From contig NZ_QULM01000003.1 in NCBI RefSeq assembly GCF_003482105.1, positions 432 to 64,431 on the forward strand: a stretch of DNA of 64,000 nucleotides, read 5' to 3'. The stretch is from Coprococcus sp. OM04-5BH. GTDB lineage: Bacteria > Bacillota > Clostridia > Lachnospirales > Lachnospiraceae. Positions 24,002 through 31,938 of this stretch are shown here, in pieces (the first letter of the stretch is position 1; the number at the start of each line of letters is the position of its first letter). The notes beneath the pieces were generated by a model. The model made no database searches. It saw nothing but the letters and a program-made list of their open reading frames with translations, and had not been told where the DNA came from. Made by a program: the position numbers and the translations under genes.

Positions 24002-26467
24002 ATGAACAAGAAGGTAGAAGATTGGGTTAATTGGGTATTATATGATGAGCTTACCGCAGGGAAGATAAATGCACCAAAGCATCTTCTGGGTAATCATGAT
24101 TACGGAGAGGGGCAGGTGATCACGGTATACCGTCCTCACGCAGAGAAGGTGGTCGTAACATCTGCGACAGGTAAGCGTGCAAAGGAGCTTGACAGGATCA
24201 CAGATGCAGGCTTGTTCGGTGCGTATTTTCCAAAGAAACAGTACGATGGTACAAAGTATCGTGTGGAGACCACATATGAGGATGGTTCTGTAGTTAAATG
24301 TGCTGATGCGTATGCATTTCCTTCAATGATATCAGATTTTGATATATATCTTTTTGCAGAGGGCAAGCATTACGATATATATGAGAAGCTGGGAGCTCAT
24401 CCTATGACTGTGGACGGTGTGAAGGGCACATATTTTGCGGTATGGGCACCTCATGCAAGACGTGTAAGCGTTGTAGGTGATTTCAACATGTGGGACGGAG
24501 CACTTAATCCTATGCAGATCACTCAAAACGGCGGTATATATGAGTTGTTCATTCCGGGAGTTATGCCGGGCGCTATCTACAAATACCAGATACTCACCAG
24601 ATATGATGAGATCCTTTACAAGAGTGATCCATACGGCAATCAGTCACAGATGAGACCGGAGAACGCTTCTGTGGTAGCCGATCTTTCATACAAGTGGAAT
24701 GATGACGCATGGATGAAGGAGAGAGGTACCTACAGCAGAACCGACAGAATGGCAAAGCCTATGTCTATATATGAAATGCACCTGGGTTCCTGGAAGAAGA
24801 AGGTTGAAGAGGCGGATGACGGCTTCTTCAGTTACAGAGAGCTGGCACCTCAGATCGCTTCATACATTAAGGAGATGGGTTATACCCATATAGAGCTTAT
24901 GGGTATTGCAGAGTATCCGTTTGACGGCTCCTGGGGCTATCAGGTTACAAATTACTACGCACCTACCAGCAGATACGGCGCACCTGCCGATTTCATGTAT
25001 TTCGTGGATTACATGCATAAGAACGGTATCAGCGTTATCCTTGACTGGGTACCTGCTCATTTCCCAAGAGACGCCCATGGCCTTGGACGTTTCGACGGTA
25101 TGCCTTTGTATGAGCACCCGGATCCAAGAAGAGGAGAGCACCCTGACTGGGGAACATATATATTTGATTACGGCAGATGTGAGGTGGCTAACTTCCTTAT
25201 TGCAAATGCTCTTTTCTGGGTTGAGAAGTTCCATATTGACGGTCTCCGTGTGGATGCCGTTGCTTCAATGCTCTACCTTGATTACGGTAAGCAGGATGGC
25301 CAGTGGCTTCCTAACAAGGACGGTGGAAATGAAAACTACGAGGCGATAGCACTGCTTCAGAACATAAACAGGATAATGGAAGAGAGAAATCCGGGAGCGT
25401 ATCTTATAGCAGAGGAGTCAACTGCATGGGCAGGTGTTACTGCACCGGCTTCAATGAACGGTCTTGGCTTCCTGTTTAAGTGGAATATGGGCTGGATGAA
25501 TGACTTCCTTGAGTACATGAAGATGGATCCGTACTTCAGACAGAACAACCAGAACATGCTTACCTTCAGTATATCCTATGCTTATGCGGAGAATTATGTG
25601 CTTGTGCTGTCCCATGATGAGGTGGTACACCTTAAGTGCTCAATGATAAATAAAATGCCGGGACTTGAAGGAGATAAATTTGCGAATCTCCGTGTGGCAT
25701 ACGGTTATATGTATGGACATCCGGGTAAGAAGCTTCTGTTCATGGGTCAGGAATTTGCCCAGCCTAGGGAGTGGAGTGAGGCCAGAAGCCTTGACTGGTT
25801 TGTACTTGACAATCCGCTTAACCAGGGTATACAGAGATATGTTAAGGCTCTTAATAAGCTCTATTCAGAAAATGACGCCTTATATGCAAATGACAGCAAC
25901 CCTATGGGCTTTGAGTGGACAGATTGTGATCATCCTGATACAAGCATAATTTCATTTGTAAGAAGAGGTTCAACAGCTAAGAAGCAGCTTCTGTTCATCT
26001 GTAACTTCACACCGGTTGACAGACAGAACTACAAGATACCTGTTCCATGCTACACAAAGTACAAGGAGATACTTAACTCAGATGATATAAGCTTCGGGGG
26101 TTCAGGCAGACTTAATCCAAAGCCGATAATGGCAGAGGCCCTTAAGAACCAGAGAACAGATTATACCATTACTCTGGATGTGCCTCCACTTTCGACAGTT
26201 ATACTTGAATATGACTACACCGACGCAAAGCCGGTAGTTAAGAAGACAGTGAAAAAGCCTGTGGCAGCAGCTAAAAGAAGAACTGTAACAGAGAAGAAAA
26301 CCACAGGAACCAAAACCACAGGAACCAAAGCTGCAGGAACCAAAGCTGCAGGAACCAAAGCTGCAGGAACTAAAGCTGCGGCAGCAAAGGCTCCATCAAC
26401 TACAGCTAAAGAAAAAACTGTGACGGAAAAGAAGACTGCTGCAACCGGAAAGCGCAGTACCAGATAA
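24002..26467 (+). CDS. glgB: 1,4-alpha-glucan branching enzyme with lysine-rich tail
   Basis: 821 residues from ATG 24002; GGAGG is 7 nt upstream (the upstream ATG at 23990 precedes that site). Transfers alpha-1,4 chains to alpha-1,6 positions in glycogen. CBM48 modules at about 35-210, then GH13: DWVPAHFP, DGLRVDAVASMLYLDY (nucleophile Asp), AEESTAW (acid/base Glu) and LSHDEVVH. The last ~75 residues are unusual: K/A/T-rich with GTKAA and GTKTT repeats, histone-H1-like and not part of the GH13 fold. No other glycogen gene is in the window. Confidence 0.94.
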   Translation: MNKKVEDWVNWVLYDELTAGKINAPKHLLGNHDYGEGQVITVYRPHAEKVVVTSATGKRAKELDRITDAGLFGAYFPKKQYDGTKYRVETTYEDGSVVKCADAYAFPSMISDFDIYLFAEGKHYDIYEKLGAHPMTVDGVKGTYFAVWAPHARRVSVVGDFNMWDGALNPMQITQNGGIYELFIPGVMPGAIYKYQILTRYDEILYKSDPYGNQSQMRPENASVVADLSYKWNDDAWMKERGTYSRTDRMAKPMSIYEMHLGSWKKKVEEADDGFFSYRELAPQIASYIKEMGYTHIELMGIAEYPFDGSWGYQVTNYYAPTSRYGAPADFMYFVDYMHKNGISVILDWVPAHFPRDAHGLGRFDGMPLYEHPDPRRGEHPDWGTYIFDYGRCEVANFLIANALFWVEKFHIDGLRVDAVASMLYLDYGKQDGQWLPNKDGGNENYEAIALLQNINRIMEERNPGAYLIAEESTAWAGVTAPASMNGLGFLFKWNMGWMNDFLEYMKMDPYFRQNNQNMLTFSISYAYAENYVLVLSHDEVVHLKCSMINKMPGLEGDKFANLRVAYGYMYGHPGKKLLFMGQEFAQPREWSEARSLDWFVLDNPLNQGIQRYVKALNKLYSENDALYANDSNPMGFEWTDCDHPDTSIISFVRRGSTAKKQLLFICNFTPVDRQNYKIPVPCYTKYKEILNSDDISFGGSGRLNPKPIMAEALKNQRTDYTITLDVPPLSTVILEYDYTDAKPVVKKTVKKPVAAAKRRTVTEKKTTGTKTTGTKAAGTKAAGTKAAGTKAAAAKAPSTTAKEKTVTEKKTAATGKRSTR
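26299..26379 (+). repeat. 15-bp tandem repeats inside the glgB 3' end
   Basis: Unit GGAACCAAAGCTGCA (encoding GTKAA) in about five copies, the first ones carrying ACCACA in place of GCTGCA (GTKTT). In-frame, so copy number changes would lengthen or shorten the basic tail without breaking the enzyme. Confidence 0.9.
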
Positions 26468-26562
26468 AACAGTAACGGCAGCTAAGAAAAACAAGTAAAA
26501 ACACTGAAAACTGTTTTTAAAACATAAAATCACAAAAACACTGAAAAAACACAAAAAATATC

Positions 26563-26591
26563 TTGCATTATGGATAAATAGGAAATATAAT
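26563..26591 (+). promoter_or_regulatory. csp promoter
   Basis: TTGCAT (26563-26568), 17-nt spacer, TATAAT (26586-26591). Predicted start near 26598 gives a leader of about 150 nt, typical for cold-shock genes. Confidence 0.65.
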
Positions 26592-26609
26592 GCATATATG
26601 GAATGCAAA

Positions 26610-26650
26610 GGGGCATAGAACATAGTGGTTCTGTGTCCTTTTGTTGTTTT
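26610..26650 (+). terminator. terminator-like hairpin in the csp leader
   Basis: GGGCATAGAAC (26611-26621) pairs with GTTCTGTGTCC (26628-26638), two G-U pairs, then TTTTGTTGTTTT. It lies downstream of the csp promoter, so it is either the glgB terminator overlapping the csp leader or a csp attenuator. Confidence 0.6.
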
Positions 26651-26661
26651 CTGTTCGAATG

Positions 26662-26747
26662 TGTGTTGGGTTTTCTGTGAAGATTCGGCATGCAGCGTCA
26701 TCCTAATGAGATTATTAGTGGGTTGATGTTAAATGTAAGGAGGTATA
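26662..26747 (+). other. structured leader element B upstream of csp
   Basis: Homologous to the element at 2834: both read TTTTCTRTGAARAYT and then ATGYAGCGTCAKCC. The stem TGTTGGGTTTTC (26664-26675) with GAAGATTCGGCA (26679-26690) keeps all 12 pairs, using G-U and one full compensatory change. A second imperfect stem CATCC/GGGTTGATG follows and runs into AAGGAGG. Confidence 0.6.
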
Positions 26748-26751
26748 TGTA

Positions 26752-26952
26752 ATGAAAACAGGAACAGTAAAATGGTTTAATGCAAAGAAGGGCTATGGCT
26801 TCATCAGCGATGAGAACGGAACAGATATTTTCGTTCATTTCTCAGCACTTAACATGGATGGCTTCAAGGTTCTTGAAGAAGGCGACAAGGTTGAGTATGA
26901 AGTTATAGATGGCGAGAAGGGTCCACAGGCAGCAAACGTAACAAAGCTGTAA
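26752..26952 (+). CDS. cold-shock protein, CspA family
   Basis: 66 residues, a single cold-shock domain: [16 protein letters not shown] (RNP1) and DIFVHFSAL (RNP2), aromatic side chains in place for single-stranded RNA/DNA stacking, ending PQAANVTKL. Acts as RNA chaperone and antiterminator. AAGGAGG is 9 nt before the ATG, at the end of structured leader element B. Confidence 0.96.
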   Translation: MKTGTVKWFNAKKGYGFISDENGTDIFVHFSALNMDGFKVLEEGDKVEYEVIDGEKGPQAANVTKL

Positions 26953-27025
26953 GGTCATTGGCTCTGCTCTATATATAGAGATTTACGAGAAATACCGGAA
27001 AAGTTAGCTGTTAGTTTGAAGCTGA

Positions 27026-27097
27026 AAAAATCCTGCAATATCACCTGATGATTGGAATTCCAATACATAACAGGTCTGATACGCAGGATTTTTATTT
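27026..27097. terminator. terminator between csp and porB
   Basis: AAAAATCCTGC (27026-27036) pairs with GCAGGATTTTT (27083-27093) around a ~46-nt arm that holds a second GGAATTCC hairpin; T-tail continues. Symmetric, so it can stop both converging transcripts. Confidence 0.75.
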
Positions 27098-27165
27098 TAT
27101 GATTACAGCAACCCTTGCTGTGGCAATTAAAATGATTGTTGTATCTTATTCATTACTTAATTCAC

Positions 27166-28101
27166 TTAATTCTTAGAACATCTGAAGAGGAGCTCTTCCC
27201 ATCTTCTGTCTACCTCTTCCTGATACTGAACAAGAAGGTTCTCGTTCTCAGGCTTGAAGAGGTGCTTGAATCTTCCCTGGGTTCTTAAGAAGTCCTCAAT
27301 AGGGAGCTTTTTCTTAGGAGAGTAGGAGAGGATCCATTTGCCCTCAATAACCTCAAACAGTGGCCAGTAGCAGGTCTCAACAGCAAGCTTGCAGATATCC
27401 ATGATCTTTTCTGTAGGATATCTCCAGCCTCTAGGACATGGAGCCATAACATTAAGGAAGGCAGCACCCGGTGTATAGATGGCTTTTTCTGACTTCTCGT
27501 AGAGATCACGCATATTTCCTATAAGGGTCGTCTGACCCACATATGGAATGTCATGGGCAGCCATAACCTGTGCAAGATCCTTACGGTTCTGCATTTTACC
27601 GTTTGACTGGGTACCTACAGGAGTTGTGGTTGTATCAGCATACATAGGAGTAGCTGATGAACGCTGGATACCAGTGTTCATGTATGCACCGTTGTCGTAG
27701 CATACATATACCATGTCGTGATTTCGTTCCATGGCACCTGACAGTGACTGGAGACCGATATCGTATGTACCGCCGTCGCCTCCAAAGGTTATGAATTTAT
27801 AAGTATCGTCTATTTTGCCCTTCTTTTTAAGGACGTGATATGCAGTTTCAACACCTGAAAGGGTAGCACCTGCATTTTCAAATGCATTGTGGATGTAGCT
27901 GTCCTCATAGGCTGTGTAAGGATACATGAAGGTTGAAACCTCAAGACATCCTGTGGCATTACCTATAACAGCCTTATCACCCTCGTGAAGGGCACGGAGT
28001 ACATTTCTTACTGTGATGGTACCGCCGCAGCCTGCACACATTCTATGACCTGGAGCAAGACGCTCAGGCTTATTCATTACTTCTTTAAAATTATATGCCA
28101 T
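27166..28101 (-). CDS. porB: pyruvate/2-oxoacid:ferredoxin oxidoreductase, beta subunit
   Basis: 311 residues. Thiamine-diphosphate binding subunit: CAGCGGTITVR near residue 22, GNATGCLEVST, and the TPP motif GGDGGTYDIGLQSLSGAMER, with NGAYMNTG. Cysteines at C22/C25 and in TGC plus a late Cys coordinate one 4Fe-4S cluster in this family. Decarboxylates pyruvate (or a related 2-oxoacid) to acyl-CoA with electrons to ferredoxin. Last gene of porC-porD-porA-porB; 13-nt gap after porA. Confidence 0.92.
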   Translation of the reverse strand: MAYNFKEVMNKPERLAPGHRMCAGCGGTITVRNVLRALHEGDKAVIGNATGCLEVSTFMYPYTAYEDSYIHNAFENAGATLSGVETAYHVLKKKGKIDDTYKFITFGGDGGTYDIGLQSLSGAMERNHDMVYVCYDNGAYMNTGIQRSSATPMYADTTTTPVGTQSNGKMQNRKDLAQVMAAHDIPYVGQTTLIGNMRDLYEKSEKAIYTPGAAFLNVMAPCPRGWRYPTEKIMDICKLAVETCYWPLFEVIEGKWILSYSPKKKLPIEDFLRTQGRFKHLFKPENENLLVQYQEEVDRRWEELLFRCSKN

Positions 28102-28114
28102 TTCATCTTACCTC

Positions 28115-29296
28115 CTATTTTCTAAGTCCTATATACCGATACTGTGGAAGCTTGGTTCCGTTCTCGATCATATCTTCAAGTTCAGCGTATACCTGCTTAG
28201 CTTCATCTACAGTGTAATCACGACCGCCCAGACCGTATATATAGCTGACAGCCTTTGTGGTAAGTCCTGCGTCGTAGAAATGCTCCTTAATCTCTGCTGA
28301 GAGAGGGCCGCCACCGGCTCTGAAGCCTTCTGATCTGTCTAATATGGCAACTGCTTTTGTGTGGGACAGTGCCTTGGCAATCTCATCGCCAGGGAATGGT
28401 CTGAATACACGAAGCTTAAGAAGACCAACCTTCTTGCCCTGATTTCTAAGTTCATCTATGGCATCCTTTGTGGTACCTGCTGCAGAACCTATCATGACAA
28501 TGGCGTAATCAGCGTCCTCAAGTCTGTATTCCTCGAAGAAGCCGTACTGTCTTCCTGTCATCCGGGCAAATTCATCTGCCACATCAAGAATGACTTTTTT
28601 GGCATTCTTCATTGCCTCGTTCTGTGCCATCTTGGTCTCCATGTAGAATGGGGAAGTGGCATAAGGTCCCATAGCCATAGGCATTTTAGGATTTAAGAGA
28701 TACTGCTCAGGCTCATATTCGCCTACGAACTTCTTGACCTGGTCTGTCTCAATAAGCTCAATATTCTCTACAGCATGGCTTGTGATGAATCCATCCTGGC
28801 ATACCATGATAGGAAGTCTTACATCCTTATGTTCTGCGATTCTGTAAGCCTGGACGAAGTTATCATATACCTCCTGATTGTTCTCTGCATATATCTGGAT
28901 CCATCCTGTATCCCTTGCACCCATACTGTCTGAGTGATCACAGTTGATATTGATAGGACCGGATAAGGCTCTGTTTACAAGTGCAAGAGCCAGAGGAAGT
29001 CTGTTGGAAGCTGCCACATAAAGCTCCTCCCACATAAGAGCCATACCACATGAGGATGTGGCTGTAAGAGTACGGCAGCCGGCAGCCTCTGCACCGATGG
29101 CAGCACTCATGGCACTGTGTTCACTCTCCACAGGAATAAATTCTGTATCGATCTCTCCGTTGGAGATAAAAGTAGAAACAAACTGAGGTATCTCAGTTGA
29201 AGGAGTGATAGGGAATGCAGGCATTACATCAGGGTTGATCTGCTTGATAGCATGTGCAACCGCCTCATTTCCGGATAAGCGTTCTCTGATACCCAT
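28115..29296 (-). CDS. porA: pyruvate/2-oxoacid:ferredoxin oxidoreductase, alpha subunit
   Basis: 393 residues. N-terminal pyrimidine-binding transketolase-like domain (AFPITPSTEIPQ, EHSAMSAAIGAEAAGCRTLTATSSCG) and the RSxGxxG-type segment around GPININCDHSDSMGARDTGW, then a C-terminal transketolase fold (IVMIGSAAGTTKDAIDELR). The pattern is that of the four-subunit archaeal/Thermotoga-type Por, not the single-chain clostridial PFOR. It starts 1 nt after porD. Confidence 0.92.
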   Translation of the reverse strand: MGIRERLSGNEAVAHAIKQINPDVMPAFPITPSTEIPQFVSTFISNGEIDTEFIPVESEHSAMSAAIGAEAAGCRTLTATSSCGMALMWEELYVAASNRLPLALALVNRALSGPININCDHSDSMGARDTGWIQIYAENNQEVYDNFVQAYRIAEHKDVRLPIMVCQDGFITSHAVENIELIETDQVKKFVGEYEPEQYLLNPKMPMAMGPYATSPFYMETKMAQNEAMKNAKKVILDVADEFARMTGRQYGFFEEYRLEDADYAIVMIGSAAGTTKDAIDELRNQGKKVGLLKLRVFRPFPGDEIAKALSHTKAVAILDRSEGFRAGGGPLSAEIKEHFYDAGLTTKAVSYIYGLGGRDYTVDEAKQVYAELEDMIENGTKLPQYRYIGLRK

Positions 29297-29297
29297 A

Positions 29298-29600
29298 TTA
29301 TTTGCCCTCCTTCATTGTGATGGCACCGAACTTACACTGGTATGCACATATACCACAGCCCTTGCAGTGGTCAAGGTCAAATGCAAGCCTTTTGCCGCTT
29401 ATTACAGGTATACAACTGTCAGGACACACAGGCGCACATAAAAGACAGTGTACACATTTGCTTTCATCTATAACAGGGGTTGCAGTTCTCCATTCACCGG
29501 TATTAAAAGCCTTTGAAGTTCCGCCGCCATATACCTGATTACCGGGAGTGATATCCTGATATCTGGTTTTTTCATGGATTTTGCTGATATCTGTTCTCAT
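29298..29600 (-). CDS. porD: 2-oxoacid:ferredoxin oxidoreductase, delta (2x 4Fe-4S) subunit
   Basis: 100 residues. Two ferredoxin motifs: CVHCLLCAPVCP (about 49-60) and CKGCGICAYQCK (about 79-90), one 4Fe-4S cluster each. Carries electrons from the TPP site to soluble ferredoxin. Start ATG overlaps the porC stop by one base (TAATG), implying coupled translation. Confidence 0.94.
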   Translation of the reverse strand: MRTDISKIHEKTRYQDITPGNQVYGGGTSKAFNTGEWRTATPVIDESKCVHCLLCAPVCPDSCIPVISGKRLAFDLDHCKGCGICAYQCKFGAITMKEGK

Positions 29601-30175
29601 TATTTTGTTACCTCCGCAAATGCAAGCTCAAGTGCCTTCATGTTGCCTTCGATAACTTCAGGCTTCTTGGCGAATTTGTGCTTGTATGAAACTCTCATGT
29701 CTGCAAGAAAGGCATCCTTCTCCATGATACCGCTGACTGCAACGATGGCAGCAAGCATAGGAGAGTTAGGGAAGTTCTTTCCCAGAGTCTGCATGGAGAT
29801 CTCCCTTGCATCAAGTGTATATACTTTACCCTTATATCCGTTAAGGTGAGGGCGTATCTCGTCGGCACTCTTTGGAGTATTTACAACGATAGCACCATCC
29901 TCCTTAAGACCGGCAGTAACATCAACAGATTCAATAAGTGATTCATCTACAACAACTACATACAGTGGAGTGTAGATATTAGAATGAACCCTGATAGGGT
30001 CGCTGCTTATTCTGTTATAAGCTGTGATTGGGGCACCCATACGCTCCGGACCATACTCAGGAAATCCCTGAACATATTTGCCTGTTTTAAAGGCAACGTC
30101 TGCAAGCAAAAGGGCTGCTGTCTTGGCACCTTGACCGCCACGGCCGTGCCATCTTATTTCGATTGTGTCCTTCAC
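29600..30175 (-). CDS. porC: 2-oxoacid:ferredoxin oxidoreductase, gamma subunit
   Basis: 191 residues from GTG 30175, which has AAGGAG 7 nt upstream; the longer reading to 30226 starts before that site. Sequence opens KDTIEIRWHGRGGQGAKTAALLLADVAF, the classic gamma-subunit Gly-rich motif, followed by GPERMGAPI. First gene of the por operon; promoter about 100 nt upstream. Confidence 0.92.
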   Translation of the reverse strand: MKDTIEIRWHGRGGQGAKTAALLLADVAFKTGKYVQGFPEYGPERMGAPITAYNRISSDPIRVHSNIYTPLYVVVVDESLIESVDVTAGLKEDGAIVVNTPKSADEIRPHLNGYKGKVYTLDAREISMQTLGKNFPNSPMLAAIVAVSGIMEKDAFLADMRVSYKHKFAKKPEVIEGNMKALELAFAEVTK

Positions 30176-30277
30176 TTTCGCATCTCCTTGTGTAATACAA
30201 ATATGACAAATATGACGAAAAAACATTGATAACCGCCATATAAACCCGATTATTGATAAAAAATCATAATCTATACA

Positions 30278-30305
30278 ATTATATCATGTGTAAGAAATCT
30301 GTAAA
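30278..30305 (-). promoter_or_regulatory. por operon promoter
   Basis: On the minus strand TTTACA (30305-30300), 16-nt spacer, TATAAT (30283-30278). Confidence 0.6.
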
Positions 30306-30524
30306 GTGGGAAGTTTACAGGGAGACTTGGATATATTTCATATGAAAGAACAGTAATTCCTGCGATTAAGACAGGTAAGAATTCATAAATCATGATTTAA
30401 TGGAGGAGGCACCCTGTAATTTGTATATTTTCCAGGGGGAATATATGTGATAAAATAGACGTGTATATTCGGAATTAAGGCAAATGTTAAATGAGCCGAT
30501 ATTAAATGGGAGGAGAAATTAAAA

Positions 30525-31790
30525 ATGAAGCTGACAGGAAGGAAGAAAAAGAGCAAGAGCAGACTGGTCATAGAGATCATAGTCCTTGTTATAATCGCAT
30601 ACAACATTATACTTAGGGCTATTCCGGTATCATTTGGAGTTATTTCCAATGATGACGATGCAAATGATGCGGTGGTAAGAGGCGCACTGAGATACAGTAA
30701 TTCATTTTCAATTAAGACTGAAAATGATCCGTATCTTGACTACCAGTGGATCCTTGATGGCATCATGGAGAAGAACATGTATGCCGGCGGTGAGTTCTAT
30801 GCATTCAGTTATACCACAAGAGACAAGGGAGATTATTGCAACGTAAAGATAAATATAAGGCGCATGAGCAGAGTGAAGAGCATGCTTGTTAATTTAAGGA
30901 CAACTCTCATTGCGAATAAGATCAAAGGCCTTTCCGATTATGAAAAGGTAAAGGCGGTCCATGACTATATTATATTACATAATGAGTACGATATAGCTGC
31001 CGGAGGATCCTTTAATGCACTGTATATCGGCGGTTCAAGCTGTAACGGCTATGCCCTTTCCTTCTACATGATAATGAAAAAAGCGGGAGTTCCCGTTACC
31101 TGTGAATATGGATATGGAAATGGTGGCGAACATCTGTGGAACAGGGTAAAGGTAGACGGTTACTGGTATAACATAGACCTTACCTGGGACGACCATGGCG
31201 GCAACCGGGTAGGCTATGAGTATTTCCTTAAGAGTGACGCGGATTTTGGTGATCATGAAACTGAAAATACCCGTGAGAACCAGGACGGACCGGACGCAAC
31301 GGAGTCCCATCCGGTAACAGGAAAGTCGGCTGAGGAATACGCAGACATGTTCCCGAATTATAATCTCATAATGATAGTGATCATAGTGGTTATCATAGCA
31401 GGATCATTTGCACTGTATTTATGGCTTCTTGACAGAAAGATGAAGAGAGAAAAAATAGAAAAGCAGAAAATAGAAGAGTATGAGGAACAGTTAAGGCGGG
31501 AGAATATGCAGGAACGCTTGAAGAACATGTCCATAGGAGAAGATGTGTTTAGCAGCGGAGAGAAAGCCAATCTTTATGGTGATATATCAGGTGACTATGA
31601 AAATTTATCGAAAGTATCTGGGGCTGATGAAGATAATGCCCATAATAAGACAGTAGATGATGGTCAGAAGAATACAATGGGTGATGCGAGTTCTGAGGAC
31701 GCTCAAAGTAATACGCGCTCCAGTGAAGCGGATTTAGGTAATAAGAATGAACCGCCTTCAACCGGCAGCAAGTTCAGGCTTAAAGATTAA
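30525..31790 (+). CDS. membrane-anchored transglutaminase-like protein
   Basis: 421 residues. Basic N-terminus and membrane segment at about 14-35, external transglutaminase-core domain with a full triad: Cys173 in SSCNGYA, His203 in GEHLWN, Asp218 in DLTWDD, plus the EKVKAVHDYI helix. A second membrane segment (about 284-307) leads to a charged, coiled-coil-prone cytosolic tail (KREKIEKQKIEEYEEQL) and a low-complexity end. In bacteria such domains are mostly papain-like peptidases or crosslinkers of surface proteins; the substrate is not known. Single gene unit between por and the hydratase. Confidence 0.82.
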   Translation: MKLTGRKKKSKSRLVIEIIVLVIIAYNIILRAIPVSFGVISNDDDANDAVVRGALRYSNSFSIKTENDPYLDYQWILDGIMEKNMYAGGEFYAFSYTTRDKGDYCNVKINIRRMSRVKSMLVNLRTTLIANKIKGLSDYEKVKAVHDYIILHNEYDIAAGGSFNALYIGGSSCNGYALSFYMIMKKAGVPVTCEYGYGNGGEHLWNRVKVDGYWYNIDLTWDDHGGNRVGYEYFLKSDADFGDHETENTRENQDGPDATESHPVTGKSAEEYADMFPNYNLIMIVIIVVIIAGSFALYLWLLDRKMKREKIEKQKIEEYEEQLRRENMQERLKNMSIGEDVFSSGEKANLYGDISGDYENLSKVSGADEDNAHNKTVDDGQKNTMGDASSEDAQSNTRSSEADLGNKNEPPSTGSKFRLKD

Positions 31791-31809
31791 TTCCTGACGA
31801 TAATTTTTG

Positions 31810-31838
31810 TTCACAAGTATATGATATTGTGATAAAAT
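31810..31838 (+). promoter_or_regulatory. promoter of the aconitase-family gene
   Basis: TTCACA (31810-31815), 17-nt spacer, TAAAAT (31833-31838). A GTGATAAAAT box also occurs at 30447-30456 before the preceding gene, without a good -35. Confidence 0.45.
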
Positions 31839-31938
31839 ATATCAGGCCTTTCATGAAAATGGATAGGGGATATTACAAAACAGATTCAGATAACATCGGT
31901 CCCGTGCAGTCTGATGTTTGAGATTAGGAGGAACAGAC

